Positions 15,147-23,410 of a DNA stretch of 64,000 nt are shown piece after piece. Within the stretch, counting starts at the first letter, position 1. The number at the start of each line of letters is the position of its first letter. Position numbers and translations under genes: made by a program. This stretch comes from Halorussus gelatinilyticus (lineage in GTDB: Archaea > Halobacteriota > Halobacteria > Halobacteriales > Haladaptataceae). Location of the stretch: positions 1,860,001 to 1,924,000 of the forward strand of contig NZ_CP096658.1 of the NCBI RefSeq assembly GCF_023238445.1. The letters are read 5' to 3'. Under the pieces are notes generated by a model. It worked only from the letters and a program-made list of their open reading frames with translations. It did not search any database and was not told where the DNA came from.

Positions 15147-15923
15147 CTACTCGCCGCCTCGCTCGCCGTCCGCTTCGTCGCCACCGTCCGCTTCGTCGCC
15201 GCCGACCTCCTCGTCGTCGGCCGCGTCCAGCTCGTCGTCCTCGTAGGCCTCCTCGTAGCGCTCGACCGCCATCTCGAAGCCCTCCTTCGCCAGTTCGTAG
15301 GTCTCCCGGAGGTCGGCGACCGGCGTCTCGGTCGCGTCCACGCGCAGGTCGTCGTAGTACGGCTCCATCTCGCGGTCCTCGGTCGATTCCACGAGGAGCG
15401 CCGCGCTCTGGACGTGTAGCTCCTCGCGCTTGTCGCCGCCCTCGGCGTGGCCCGCGGCGAGGGCGTCTATCAGTCGCTCGGCGAGCGGTCGGTCCTCGCC
15501 TCGGCTCGCCTCGTACTCCTCGGCGACCGCTTCGACGACCGCCTCGCCGGTCAGCAGGTTCCCGGCGACGGTGTAGCCGTCGCCCTCGACGTGTCCGTAC
15601 CAGTCCTTGCACTCCTCGCCCGAGAAGGCGAAGGTGCCCGCCGAATCGACGCCGTGGAGTTGGCGCTGCGGCGCGCCCTCGTCGGCGTTGAGCAGGGCTT
15701 GCAGGGCGTCCTCGACCGCCAGCCCGTCGTCGAGATACTCGATTCCCTTCCGGCCCAACTCGACGTTGACGAGGCTCTGAGTCGCCACCGCACCGTTCTC
15801 GCTGGCGAACGGACAGAGCGTCCCGACCGCGGGCAGGCGGGTCGTCACCGCCACGCCGAATCGGGTCTGGTCGTCGCCCTCCTCGCCCTCGTAGGTTTCG
15901 CGAACGCAGATGCTGAAGGTCAC
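15147..15923 (-). CDS. DUF1028 domain protein (Ntn-hydrolase-like)
   Basis: 258 aa from a GTG at 15923, so the protein starts MTFSICVRETYEG as DUF1028 proteins do. A TTG start at 15950 is possible but poorer. The family features VAVTTRLPAVGTLCPFASENGAVATQ, GYTVAGNLLTG and DDLRVDATETPVADLRETYEL are present. DUF1028 has an Ntn-hydrolase-like fold and is often linked to amino-acid or peptide turnover; the reaction is unproven. The last 30 residues are a low-complexity Asp/Glu/Gly tail (DEEVGGDEADGGDEADGE) with a repeated GGDEADG unit. It is the first gene of a likely two-gene operon. Confidence 0.85.
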   Translation of the reverse strand: MTFSICVRETYEGEEGDDQTRFGVAVTTRLPAVGTLCPFASENGAVATQSLVNVELGRKGIEYLDDGLAVEDALQALLNADEGAPQRQLHGVDSAGTFAFSGEECKDWYGHVEGDGYTVAGNLLTGEAVVEAVAEEYEASRGEDRPLAERLIDALAAGHAEGGDKREELHVQSAALLVESTEDREMEPYYDDLRVDATETPVADLRETYELAKEGFEMAVERYEEAYEDDELDAADDEEVGGDEADGGDEADGERGGE

Positions 15924-15970
15924 GCTCGGAGGGTCGGCCCGCCGGAGCAAAAAAGTCGGTTTCGCGGCAG

Positions 15971-16369
15971 TCAGAACGTCGTCGTGTAGAAGCCCTTCCA
16001 GTCGCCCGTCACGGTGGTTCCGTCGGCCTCGGCGACCGCGCGGAACCGATAGGCGGTGTTCGGAAACAGGTCCCGGACCGTCTCGCCGAACTCGCCGGTC
16101 GCGGTCCGCGTCCGGGAGTCGGTCGTCCGGACGTCGTCGCTTCCCTCGCGGGTGTACTCGAAGTACACGTCGGCAGACGAGGCTCCGCCGAGGTCGGTGA
16201 GGTCGCCGTTGAGCGTCGCGTACCTGTCACCCACGTCCGTCGCGTCTCGGGTGGCGACGGCGGCCTCGGCGGCGGTCGCCGACCCCGCGCCGACCGCGAG
16301 CAGTGTTATCGAACCGCCGAGCGCTTTCGTCACGGCGCGTCGTGTCGTCTGGTGGCTATCGTTCGTCAT
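15971..16369 (-). CDS. Tat-exported FN3-like domain protein
   Basis: 132 aa from the ATG at 16369. The start MTNDSHQTTRRAVTKALGGS is a twin-arginine signal with a hydrophobic core (ITLLAVGAGSATAAEA). The rest is one fibronectin-III-like domain: ATDVGDRYATLNGDLTDLGG, then VYFEYTREGSDD, LFPNTAYRFRAVAEADGTTV and GDWKGFYTT. Such domains appear at the ends of haloarchaeal proteases and surface proteins; here the domain stands alone. It lies directly downstream of the subtilase gene in the same direction, so it may be a separately made accessory domain, substrate-binding partner or inhibitor. That link is inference. Confidence 0.75.
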   Translation of the reverse strand: MTNDSHQTTRRAVTKALGGSITLLAVGAGSATAAEAAVATRDATDVGDRYATLNGDLTDLGGASSADVYFEYTREGSDDVRTTDSRTRTATGEFGETVRDLFPNTAYRFRAVAEADGTTVTGDWKGFYTTTF

Positions 16370-16400
16370 CCGTCTATCTCCGCACCGCGTAATATTCTGT

Positions 16401-17924
16401 CTAATGGGAGTAAAATTTAACCACAAAAGGGTTGCACTGACGGCGAGCCCGTCGGTCGACCGCGAAAAGAACGGAGTTCGGGACCGTCGTCAGGCCGAGA
16501 CGGTCGTCGTCCGACTCGCGGTGTTGCCCTTCGAGTCGGTGACCGTGAGCGTCACGTCGTAGGTGCCGCTCCCTCTTCTCTTGGAGTCGGGCCGACCCGG
16601 ACGCGCTGGACCCGCCGACCGACGACGAGGACGAATCGACGGTCGTAGATTTGGTGAGCGTGATCTCGACCGACGCGAGGTCGCCGTCGGCGTCCGAGAC
16701 GCTCCAACTCACCTCGAAGCGCGCCCAACCGCCGTTGCTGTTGTTCGTGACCGAGAGGGAATCGACGGCGGGCGCGGTGTCGCCCGTGCCGCCGCCACCG
16801 CCGCCGGTGTCGCCGTTGAGCGCGGCTTCCACGTCGAGCAGCCCAGCGCCGGACTCGTTGCTGCCGAGACCGATGTCCTCGGCGGCGTTCTTGAGCGCGC
16901 TACGAGCCTCGGTGTTGGTCATGCCGGTCGCCATCAGTTGGGCACCGGCACCCGAGACGTGCGGGCAGGACATCGACGTGCCCGACAGGGTGTCGTAGCC
17001 GCCGCCGGTGTACGTCGAGTAGATGCTCCCGCCCGGCGCGGCGAGTTCTATCTCCGGCCCGGTCGAGGAGAAACTCGACAGCGAGTCGTCGCTGTCGGTC
17101 GAGGAGATGGCCATCGCGTTGCCGTACGCCGCGGGGTAGCCGACGCAGTCGGTACAGGGACCGGAGTTACCCGCCGAGGAGACGACGAGGACGCCGTTGT
17201 TGTAGGCGTAGTCCACCGCGTCCTTCAGTGCGGTCGTGCCCGAACTCGCGCCGAGGCTCAGGCTGGCGACGTCGTAGCCCTGATTCGCGGCCCACTCGAT
17301 ACCGGCCGCCACGTCGGAGAACGACCCGCTTCCGCTGTCGTCCAGCACCTTGCCGGCGTGGAGCGTGGCCTCGGTCGAGACGCCGACGACGCCCTCGCTG
17401 TTGTTCACCGCGTTGGCGATGCCGGCGCAGTGGGTGCCGTGCCCGTCGCCGTCCTCCCACGTCCCCTTCCCGGAGAAGTCCTTCCCCGCGCCGAGGTTGG
17501 CCTGCAGGTCGGGGTGGTCCGAGTCGATACCCGTGTCGAGGATAGCGATGTCGGCACCGCTACCGGTGTCGCCGTTGCCGTGTGCCACGTCGGCGTCCAC
17601 GCGGTCGATGCCCCACGGGAGCGTCTGGGCGTGGGCGTGGACCGTGCCGTTCTTCTCGACGTAGCGGATGTTCGGGTTCTTCCGGAGGCCCTTGGCCGCT
17701 CGCGCGGGCATCTTTGCCGTCACGATGTCGAGCGAATCGAACTCCCGGACCGTCTCGTCGGCCGCGTCGAGCGCCTTCCGTCGGCCGCGCTCGGAGGCGA
17801 ACCCGACGTTGACCTCGACTTGCCCTTTCGCTCCCGCGAGGCCGGCTACTCCGACCGTCGCCATCGAACTGCCCGCGATTTTCAGTACGTTTCGCCGCGA
17901 GACACCGTCGTCGTTGTCAGACAT
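16401..17924 (-). CDS. Halolysin-like subtilisin protease (S8), frameshifted near the C terminus
   Basis: 507 aa as read. Tat signal (VSRRNVLKIAGSS), an I9-like propeptide up to about residue 105, then a subtilase domain with the catalytic triad visible: Asp in AILDTGIDSDHPDL, His in DGHGTHCAGIANA and Ser in LSGTSMSCPHVSGAG. An extra Cys pair (CTDC) is present. After a Gly-rich linker (GGGGGTGD) comes an Ig/PKD-like domain. Its last part is out of frame: after GSASGSARL the frame reads Arg-rich residues (EKRERHLRRD), whereas another frame reads GTYDVTLTVTDSKGNTASR and stops at 16490-16492. The intact ancestral gene was thus probably 16490-17924. The catalytic domain is unaffected. Confidence 0.9.
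   Translation of the reverse strand: MSDNDDGVSRRNVLKIAGSSMATVGVAGLAGAKGQVEVNVGFASERGRRKALDAADETVREFDSLDIVTAKMPARAAKGLRKNPNIRYVEKNGTVHAHAQTLPWGIDRVDADVAHGNGDTGSGADIAILDTGIDSDHPDLQANLGAGKDFSGKGTWEDGDGHGTHCAGIANAVNNSEGVVGVSTEATLHAGKVLDDSGSGSFSDVAAGIEWAANQGYDVASLSLGASSGTTALKDAVDYAYNNGVLVVSSAGNSGPCTDCVGYPAAYGNAMAISSTDSDDSLSSFSSTGPEIELAAPGGSIYSTYTGGGYDTLSGTSMSCPHVSGAGAQLMATGMTNTEARSALKNAAEDIGLGSNESGAGLLDVEAALNGDTGGGGGGTGDTAPAVDSLSVTNNSNGGWARFEVSWSVSDADGDLASVEITLTKSTTVDSSSSSVGGSSASGSARLQEKRERHLRRDAHGHRLEGQHRESDDDRLGLTTVPNSVLFAVDRRARRQCNPFVVKFYSH
16568..16590 (-). other. Site of the reading-frame change in the subtilase gene
   Basis: Minus-strand sequence CTCCAAGAGAAGAGGGAGC joins the two frames. 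Removing one C (or an equivalent one-base change) gives R-L-K-R-R-G-S-G-T-Y-D-V, restoring a PKD-like strand and a stop at 16490. The purine-rich slip-prone run fits either a real indel or a sequencing error. Confidence 0.7.
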
Positions 17925-18040
17925 CTGGTATAGAATAACAATGATGTAATTTAGTACTTTCTATTAATAAAATAATAAGTCGGACGGATAGATTTCGATT
18001 CACTCGTCTATCGAAGTCGTCGCTTCGTCTGACGTAAGAA

Positions 18041-18046
18041 CTATAC
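18041..18046 (+). promoter_or_regulatory. TATA-like box of sepF
   Basis: CTATAC centred about 28 nt before the ATG at 18071. The spacing favours the longer start (MGFMSK) over the internal ATG at 18080. Confidence 0.45.
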
Positions 18047-18070
18047 CGTTTCGCTTCGGCCCATTTCCCT

Positions 18071-18427
18071 ATGGGCTTCATGAGCAAAATCCTCGGTGAC
18101 AGGGACGCGCACACCGCCGAGGACTACGTGGAACTCAATCTCGACGACTTCGACACGGCGTCGGGCGACGCCGCGATGCAGGTTCACATCGCCGAGATTC
18201 AGGGCCAACAGGACGTCATCGCCATCAAAGACGCCATCTACGACGGGGACCTCGTGGTCGCCGACATCACGCGGCTCCGAACCGAGGACACCACGGTAGA
18301 GCGCATCACCAACGAACTCCAGCAGGTCGCCCGCGAGGTGGACGGCGACATCGTCCAGAAGGGCGACGACCAGATTCTCGTGACGCCGACCGGCGTGAAG
18401 GTCAGCCGCGAGAAACTGACGCGTTGA
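18071..18427 (+). CDS. sepF: Cell division protein SepF (archaeal FtsZ membrane anchor)
   Basis: 118 aa. The N-terminal MGFMSKILG is the short amphipathic membrane-binding helix. An acidic linker (AEDYVELNLDDFD) follows, then the SepF core (VHIAEIQGQQDVIAIKDAIYDGDLVVADI, ending ILVTPTGVKVSRE). In haloarchaea SepF is the essential anchor that tethers FtsZ2 to the division site. The start at 18071 is supported by a TATA-like box 28 nt upstream. It stands alone, with an unrelated convergent RNase gene downstream. Full length and no unusual features. Confidence 0.93.
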   Translation: MGFMSKILGDRDAHTAEDYVELNLDDFDTASGDAAMQVHIAEIQGQQDVIAIKDAIYDGDLVVADITRLRTEDTTVERITNELQQVAREVDGDIVQKGDDQILVTPTGVKVSREKLTR

Positions 18428-18474
18428 GGCGCTGGCGCGCCGAGACGCCACGACTCCGCGGCGGGCCTTCTCTC

Positions 18475-19935
18475 CTACTTCAGGGCGCGTTCGACGCTAC
18501 TCGCCACGCTCCGGGCTTTTTCGGCGAGCGGTTCCGAGACGTTCCCCGATTCGACCGCCGCGTCGAGTTCGTCGTCGTCCACGCGCTCGACCTCGCCGTC
18601 GGGGAACTTCACCACGTCCACGTGCAGGTCCACGTACCGGGCGGTCTCGGGGAACAACTCGACCGGCGTGCAGACGTTGACGTAGGTGCCCTTCGACTCG
18701 CCGTCCTCGCCCCGGTAGACCGTCGGGTACCACCATCGGCCCTCGCGGAACTTGGTGACGGCCACGTCGCCGCGCTCGCGGGGCGTGCCGAGCGCGTCGT
18801 AGGTGCCCCGCCCCGACATCTCGCGGCGCACCGTGACCTTCCCCTCGTCGGGCGAACACTCGGTGACCTCGCCGCGACCCAACGAGAAGCACCGACCGTC
18901 GGGCTTGCCGTGCCGGATTTCGAGGCGGTCGCCCGCCGCGGGACCGAACTGCCGGAGCGTCGCGCCCGTCGGGAACTCGTCGTCCGCGGCGTCGCCGTCG
19001 GTCTCCTCGGCGCGTTCCCCCGTCTCCCGGAGGTCCTCCACGAAGTCCACCGCGGCGCTCGCCGACTCGTGGGCGGCCTTCACGCGGTGGTGGCCGGGCA
19101 TCGTCGTGGTCACGGCGCGGCGCTCGCCGTCGAGCGCGAATCTGGACTCGCGGCCGAACCACAGCCACGTCGTCGCCTCGGGCGCGACGAGCCTTCTGGG
19201 CAGGTCGCCGCGGCTCCCGTCGGACGGCGAGTCGGGCGCGTCCGCGAGTCCGGCGTCGATGCGCTCGGCGCGTTCGACGGCCCGGTCGAGCGCGTCGCCC
19301 ATCGCGTCCATACTCGGCTCGTCGGCGGCGTGCTCCCAGCGGACGCCCCAGTCGTCGGGCACCTCGGTCGGGAGCATCTCGGTCGTCCGGGCGAGTTCGG
19401 TCCGGGTCGCGTCGTCGCCCGAGGCGACTACCTTGTCCACGCCGGTCGAGAGGCTGACGACCCCGCCGAACGCCTGCAGTTGGGTGCCGAGAACGGGGCG
19501 GTGGTCGGCCCACGGCGCGACCGGTTCGTGGACCTGCACGCGGACCCGGTCGCCCTCGTCGATGCGGCGGTCCACCTTCCCGAACGAGAGGTAGCCCTCG
19601 CGGTCGCCCAAGTCCACGACTGCGCCGCCGCCGAGCGTGTCGGTCACGGCGGCGTCGAAGACGGCCCCGCGCGGGGCCGGGTCGGGCCACCGGAAGGTAT
19701 CGACGCCGACCGACGCGAGGTCGGCGGCGACTCGCTCGACGGTCTCGGGGTCGCCGACGACGCCCGCGCCCTGCCGGTCGTCGGTGGTCTCGACGCCGGC
19801 GTCGTACTCCTCGGCGGCGAAGTCGGCGTCGAAGCGCCGTCGGATGGGCGGGGAGGCCTGCACGACGGAGAACTCCTCGCGCAAGCGCTCGGTCAGCGCG
19901 GTGGTGTAGATACCGCGGATGCGGACGTTGCGCAT
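18475..19935 (-). CDS. Probable ribonuclease FAU-1 (RNase E/G-like, S1 plus DUF402)
   Basis: 486 aa from the ATG at 19935. FAU-1 binds AU-rich RNA and takes part in 5S rRNA maturation in archaea studied. The N-terminal half contains MRNVRIRGIYTTALTERLREE and an S1-like segment (GAVFDAAVTDTLGGGAVVDLG, then EGYLSFGKVDRRIDEGDRVRVQV). The C-terminal DUF402 domain shows GRWWYPTVYRG, TYVNVCTPVELFPETARYVDLHVDVVK and PDGEVERVDDDEL. A His-rich GHHRVKAAHE stretch lies between. The preceding gene ends two bases before this ATG, and GAGGAG lies upstream, so the two are probably translationally coupled. Confidence 0.85.
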   Translation of the reverse strand: MRNVRIRGIYTTALTERLREEFSVVQASPPIRRRFDADFAAEEYDAGVETTDDRQGAGVVGDPETVERVAADLASVGVDTFRWPDPAPRGAVFDAAVTDTLGGGAVVDLGDREGYLSFGKVDRRIDEGDRVRVQVHEPVAPWADHRPVLGTQLQAFGGVVSLSTGVDKVVASGDDATRTELARTTEMLPTEVPDDWGVRWEHAADEPSMDAMGDALDRAVERAERIDAGLADAPDSPSDGSRGDLPRRLVAPEATTWLWFGRESRFALDGERRAVTTTMPGHHRVKAAHESASAAVDFVEDLRETGERAEETDGDAADDEFPTGATLRQFGPAAGDRLEIRHGKPDGRCFSLGRGEVTECSPDEGKVTVRREMSGRGTYDALGTPRERGDVAVTKFREGRWWYPTVYRGEDGESKGTYVNVCTPVELFPETARYVDLHVDVVKFPDGEVERVDDDELDAAVESGNVSEPLAEKARSVASSVERALK

Positions 19936-19937
19936 GC

Positions 19938-20312
19938 TCACAGCTCCTCGCGGGCGGTGGCGAACCGCACTCGGTCGTGGACGGTCGGGCCGAGCGTCAG
20001 CTCGACCACCTCGTCGCTCAGGACCCGCGCGCCCTCGACGTAGACGCCCCACGAGTCGAACCGGAGCCAGCCGCGCACGTCGTCGCTGTGAGTGAAACAG
20101 TCGGCGTACTCGACGGCGTGTTCCGGGAACTCGGCCGTGCTGTGAGTCAGGTCCATGTCGGAGTAGACGACCTCGCGGTCCTCGAAGAACGATTCTACCT
20201 GCTCGGCCGTGCGCTCGGCGTCGGACGCCGCGGCGTCCGACGCCTCCCGGAGCGTCTCCTCGGAGACGCCCGCCTCGCGGAGCGCCCGGCGTGCGCGGGA
20301 GTCGAAGCTCAT
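19938..20312 (-). CDS. Conserved haloarchaeal protein upstream of FAU-1
   Basis: 124 aa from the ATG at 20312. It begins MSFDSRARRALREAGVSEETL, has a helical N-terminal half and ends with a conserved-looking segment: VVYSDMDLTHS, then RGWLRFDSWGVYVEGARVLSDE and VELTLGPTVHDRVRF. I recognise the pattern as a haloarchaeal protein of unknown function. No signal or membrane segment. Its stop is two bases before the FAU-1 start, so it shares that operon and may be related to RNA handling by context only. Confidence 0.75.
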   Translation of the reverse strand: MSFDSRARRALREAGVSEETLREASDAAASDAERTAEQVESFFEDREVVYSDMDLTHSTAEFPEHAVEYADCFTHSDDVRGWLRFDSWGVYVEGARVLSDEVVELTLGPTVHDRVRFATAREEL

Positions 20313-20409
20313 GGGAGAACGCTCGGGCGGCGCTCCCTTCGGTGTAGCGGTTCGGGCGAGAAGCGGCGGGCGGTTCGCGGCCTCGGAATCGGTCTCGCGG
20401 GCGGCGGCC

Positions 20410-20457
20410 GGTGCAATTCGGAGACGGCGCAATTCGAGGACGGCGCGGTTCGCAAGG
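20410..20457. repeat. Three imperfect 16-bp tandem repeats
   Basis: Units at 20410-20425, 20426-20441 and 20442-20457 read GGTGCAATTCGGAGAC, GGCGCAATTCGAGGAC and GGCGCGGTTCGCAAGG. They lie between the 58-aa acidic protein gene and the FAU-1 operon, ahead of that operon's start on the minus strand. Possible protein-binding iterons or simple slippage. Confidence 0.55.
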
Positions 20458-20485
20458 CGGGACGGGGGTCGGGCGGCGATCGCCC

Positions 20486-20662
20486 TCAGTCGTCGGCGGG
20501 GACGGTGCCCGTCCAGTTGGCGTCGGTCGTGGCGTCGAGTTCCGGCGTCTCGGCTTCCGCGTCGGGTGCTTCGGTCTCGGCTTTCTCGTCGTCTGTCGCT
20601 TCCTCGTCCCCGCTCGGCGGGGCTGTGTACATGATGCCTCGGCTCTCACTTCGGTAGGTCAT
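20486..20662 (-). CDS. Small acidic protein (58 aa)
   Basis: Short gene with start ATG at 20662 and stop TGA at 20486-20488. The product begins MTYRSESRGIMYTAPPSGDE, continues as a Glu/Asp/Ala/Thr-rich low-complexity tract (AETEAPDAEAETPELDATTD) and ends NWTGTVPADD. No cysteines or membrane segment. The C-terminal NWTG sits outside the acidic tract and may be a conserved motif. Third codon positions are GC-rich as in neighbouring genes, which supports coding. Function unknown; likely disordered. Confidence 0.6.
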   Translation of the reverse strand: MTYRSESRGIMYTAPPSGDEEATDDEKAETEAPDAEAETPELDATTDANWTGTVPADD

Positions 20663-20721
20663 CTTGTCGAAATCTGTGGCCGATTCTCGGTGATAAGGTT
20701 TCCCCTGCGAGTGTTAATGGT

Positions 20722-20728
20722 GTATAAT
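20722..20728 (+). promoter_or_regulatory. TATA-like box ahead of the PrsW gene
   Basis: TGTATAATC context in an AT-rich patch (20710-20745). A transcript starting about 25 nt later would begin near 20750, leaving a leader of roughly 45 nt before the ATG at 20796. Confidence 0.4.
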
Positions 20729-20795
20729 CACAATTAAGGAGTGAAAGGTGCTGCGGGAGCCAGATAATTGGTACTGGGGGCCGTATCCCCCGCCA

Positions 20796-21980
20796 ATGGA
20801 CGATGCACGCGACCCGGTAGAAGAAGGCGCGATCGAGTCGGCAGACCTCTACGACGTCGCCACGTGGGAGTCGCGGAGTTGGTTAGACAGGCTCTCGGCC
20901 GGCGTCTACGGCGGGGTTCGGCGACTCGGCAGGGTCGTCGTCGTCGTCCTCGCGCTGGCCATCCTCGGCGTCCAGTTCGCGCTGACCGGACTGGCGGCCG
21001 TCAGCGACCCCGTCATCGGCGCGTTCGTCCTCCTGTCGGTCGTGCCCGCGTTCGGGCTGGCGGCCTACATCTGGTACGCCGACGTGACGACCTCCGAACC
21101 GCTCACGCTGCTGGTCGGGACGTTCCTGCTGGGCGTGCTGTTCGCCGGCTTCGCGGCCATCATCAACACGCTCGCCGGCGCGATTACGCTCGTGCCGGTC
21201 GTCGGGATGGTGCTGTTCTTCTACCTCGTCGTCGCGCCGGTCGAGGAGACGGTGAAGTGGCTCGCCATCCGACTCTACGCCTTCCGGAGCGACCGCTTCG
21301 ACGCGGTCATCGACGGCGCGGTGTACGGCGCGATGGCGGGACTCGGCTTCGCCACCATCGAGAACGCCATCTACATCACCCAGAGCATCAGCGACGTGAC
21401 GACCATCGGCTCCCAGCAGATCGCCTCGGCGGGCCAGACCGCCGCGGTCCGCCTGCTCGCCGGGCCGGGCCACGTCATCTACTCGGCGTTCGCGGGCTAC
21501 TACCTCGGATTGGCGAAGTTCAACCGCGAGAACGCGGGTCCTATCGTCGTCAAGGGCCTGCTCATCGCGGCGTTCATCCACGCGACCTACAACTCGCTGG
21601 TGACGTATCTGAGCGACATCCTCGCGTTCACGGGCGTCGCGGTCGCACCGGGTATCGCGTTCCTCGGCTTCGTCGTCGTCTACGACGGCGTGTTCGGCTA
21701 CCTCCTCTACCGGAAAATCTCCCGGTACCGCAACGCCTACCGCCAGACCAACATGGGCCAGAGCGTCAGCTTCGAGGAGGACGAGCGCGGCGACGTCGTG
21801 GGCCGCGACCGCGCGGACTTCGAGGAGTCGGCCGACGGGAGCGGCGACTACGAGAACTCCGAGGCGTTCACCGCGACCGAGCGCGCCGACACCCGGCAGG
21901 CCGACGGTCGAAGCGCCGGGGCCGACCGGACGGAGGGCGACGACGCCGACTCGCGCCCGTCCGAGAGCGACTCGCGGTAG
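20796..21980 (+). CDS. PrsW-family intramembrane metalloprotease
   Basis: 394 aa from the ATG at 20796. A GTG at 20748 is in frame and preceded by GGAG, but the 16 codons between use AT-ending triplets (GAT, AAT, TAT, CCA) unlike the rest, so the ATG is preferred. About eight membrane helices. The PrsW active-site motifs are visible: EETVKWLAIR (Glu-Glu-x3-K), MAGLGFATIENAIYI (the F-x3-E-N motif) and two His-containing helices (GPGHVIYSAFAGYYLG, FIHATYNSLV). The C-terminal 90 residues are a hydrophilic acidic tail rich in Asp/Ser/Arg. PrsW cleaves anti-sigma factors in bacteria; the archaeal substrate is unknown. Confidence 0.9.
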   Translation: MDDARDPVEEGAIESADLYDVATWESRSWLDRLSAGVYGGVRRLGRVVVVVLALAILGVQFALTGLAAVSDPVIGAFVLLSVVPAFGLAAYIWYADVTTSEPLTLLVGTFLLGVLFAGFAAIINTLAGAITLVPVVGMVLFFYLVVAPVEETVKWLAIRLYAFRSDRFDAVIDGAVYGAMAGLGFATIENAIYITQSISDVTTIGSQQIASAGQTAAVRLLAGPGHVIYSAFAGYYLGLAKFNRENAGPIVVKGLLIAAFIHATYNSLVTYLSDILAFTGVAVAPGIAFLGFVVVYDGVFGYLLYRKISRYRNAYRQTNMGQSVSFEEDERGDVVGRDRADFEESADGSGDYENSEAFTATERADTRQADGRSAGADRTEGDDADSRPSESDSR

Positions 21981-22000
21981 CGCATCGCCACCACCTACTT

Positions 22001-22612
22001 CTACGCCAACGGGTCGGCCTCCGAGAGCCGGTCGGCCAGCCACCAGCCGGCGACGCCGGAGACTCCTCCGAAGAGCGCGAACGACACCGGCAGGACGACG
22101 CCGCTCCCGGCGACCATCGCGTCGAACGCGCCGACTCCGGCCACTTGCGCTGCGTCGAAGGCCGCCAGCGAGACGCAGAGCGCGCCGCCGAGGCCGCAGG
22201 CCAACACGCCGTGGCGGAGCCCGTCCAAGAGACCGTCTGCGGCCCGGTAGCCGACGACGACGCCGACGGTCGAGACCGCCAGTCCCGTCAGGACCGCGCC
22301 GTCGATTCGGAGCGGGTCCGCGACGACGTGGAGCAGGCCGACGCGGACGAACACCGCGGCCGACCCCAGCGCGACCGCGAGTCGGTCGGCGTTCGAGAGG
22401 CCCGCGCTCCGGCCGCGGCCCAACGGCCCGGCGACTCCGCGGCGCTCGACTTCGCGGTCGATGCTCCAGACGGCGACCCCGACGATACCGGTTCCGAGCA
22501 GCCCCGCGCCGGCGGTCACGAGCGTCGGGTCCGCGCCGGGCGTGAGCGCCGACGCGCCGACCGCGACCGCGCCGGCGACGACGAGTCCGAGGAGCACTCC
22601 GGCGGTTCGCAT
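22001..22612 (-). CDS. Hypothetical integral membrane protein
   Basis: 203 aa, with about six Ala/Gly/Val-rich hydrophobic helices (VLLGLVVAGAVAVGASAL, VTAGAGLLGTGIVGVAVW, AVLTGLAVSTVGVVVGY, GVVLPVSFALFGGVSGVAGWWLA). A hydrophilic loop with Arg and Ser separates helices two and three. No family recognised. It converges on the PrsW gene with a 20-bp gap. Composition like its neighbours. Confidence 0.65.
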   Translation of the reverse strand: MRTAGVLLGLVVAGAVAVGASALTPGADPTLVTAGAGLLGTGIVGVAVWSIDREVERRGVAGPLGRGRSAGLSNADRLAVALGSAAVFVRVGLLHVVADPLRIDGAVLTGLAVSTVGVVVGYRAADGLLDGLRHGVLACGLGGALCVSLAAFDAAQVAGVGAFDAMVAGSGVVLPVSFALFGGVSGVAGWWLADRLSEADPLA

Positions 22613-22756
22613 TCGGGGGTACGTCTCCCTCGGGGATGAAAAAGATGCGTCAGACTCGTCTTGGAAGTTAGGAACGTTCGTACGCGCTCCGAAGCAAGTA
22701 CCGTTCGTCAGTCGCTTCGGGGGACACGGCTCGGCGGGGACGGCCGGCCGACGCTC

Positions 22757-23410
22757 CTACTGCTCTATCACGTCGAGAACGCGCTCCTCGCTTTCGTCCG
22801 TCCCGCCGCCCGCCTCGAAGCCGGCGTCGTCCAGCAGGCGCTCGGCGTACTTCGCAATCACGTCCACTTCGAGGTGAACCGGGTCGCCGACCGCCTTCGC
22901 CGAGAGGTTCGTAATCTTGCGCGTCTCCGGGATGATAGCGACCGAGAAGCCGTCTTCGCCGCGCTCGGCCACGGTGAGGCTGATGCCGTCCACCGTCACC
23001 GACCCCTTGTCCACGACGTACTTGCCGAAGCCCTCGGGGACGGCGAACTCGTACGTCCAGTCCTCGCCGACCTCCTCGATGGCCGTGATTTCGGCGGTCG
23101 TATCGACGTGGCCCTGCACGACGTGGCCGTCGAAGCGTCCGTCGGCGGGCATCGCGCGTTCGAGGTTCACCGGGTCGCCCGCCTCGACTTCGCCGAGGTA
23201 GGTCTTGGCGACGGTCTCGCTGGCGAGGAACACCTCGAACCAGTCGTCGGCGTGGTCCTCGACGGTCAGGCAGACCCCGCTGACGCTGACGCTCTGGCCG
23301 CGGTCCAAGTCGCCCGTGACCTCCTCGCCAGCGATGCGGAGCCGTCGCCCCTCGTCGGTCGCGGTCACGTCCCTGACTTCGCCGGCCTCCTCAACGATTC
23401 CGGTAAACAT
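22757..23410 (-). CDS. ribE: Riboflavin synthase, alpha-subunit (lumazine-binding) type
   Basis: 217 aa from the ATG at 23410. It has two homologous lumazine-binding barrels, each opened by its signature: MFTGIVEEAGEV and the second GHVVQGHVDTTAEI with KGSVTVDGISLTV. It dismutates two 6,7-dimethyl-8-ribityllumazine molecules to riboflavin. Haloarchaea use this bacterial-type trimeric enzyme, unlike methanogens with the RibC type. No FMN riboswitch-like structure is apparent upstream. A TTTTGG stretch sits about 30 nt before the ATG. The gene stands alone. Confidence 0.95.
   Translation of the reverse strand: MFTGIVEEAGEVRDVTATDEGRRLRIAGEEVTGDLDRGQSVSVSGVCLTVEDHADDWFEVFLASETVAKTYLGEVEAGDPVNLERAMPADGRFDGHVVQGHVDTTAEITAIEEVGEDWTYEFAVPEGFGKYVVDKGSVTVDGISLTVAERGEDGFSVAIIPETRKITNLSAKAVGDPVHLEVDVIAKYAERLLDDAGFEAGGGTDESEERVLDVIEQ

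Noticed and set aside
16568-16590. Programmed ribosomal frameshift in the protease gene
   Set aside because: No classic slippery heptamer with a downstream pseudoknot was seen; a simple indel or sequencing error is more economical.
16563-17933. Long plus-strand reading frame opposite the protease gene
   Set aside because: Antisense shadow; the minus strand encodes the full subtilase catalytic triad.
20748-20795. GTG start for the PrsW gene
   Set aside because: A GGAG lies upstream, but the 16 codons use AT-ending triplets unlike the gene and give a Trp/Pro-rich peptide, so the ATG at 20796 is preferred.
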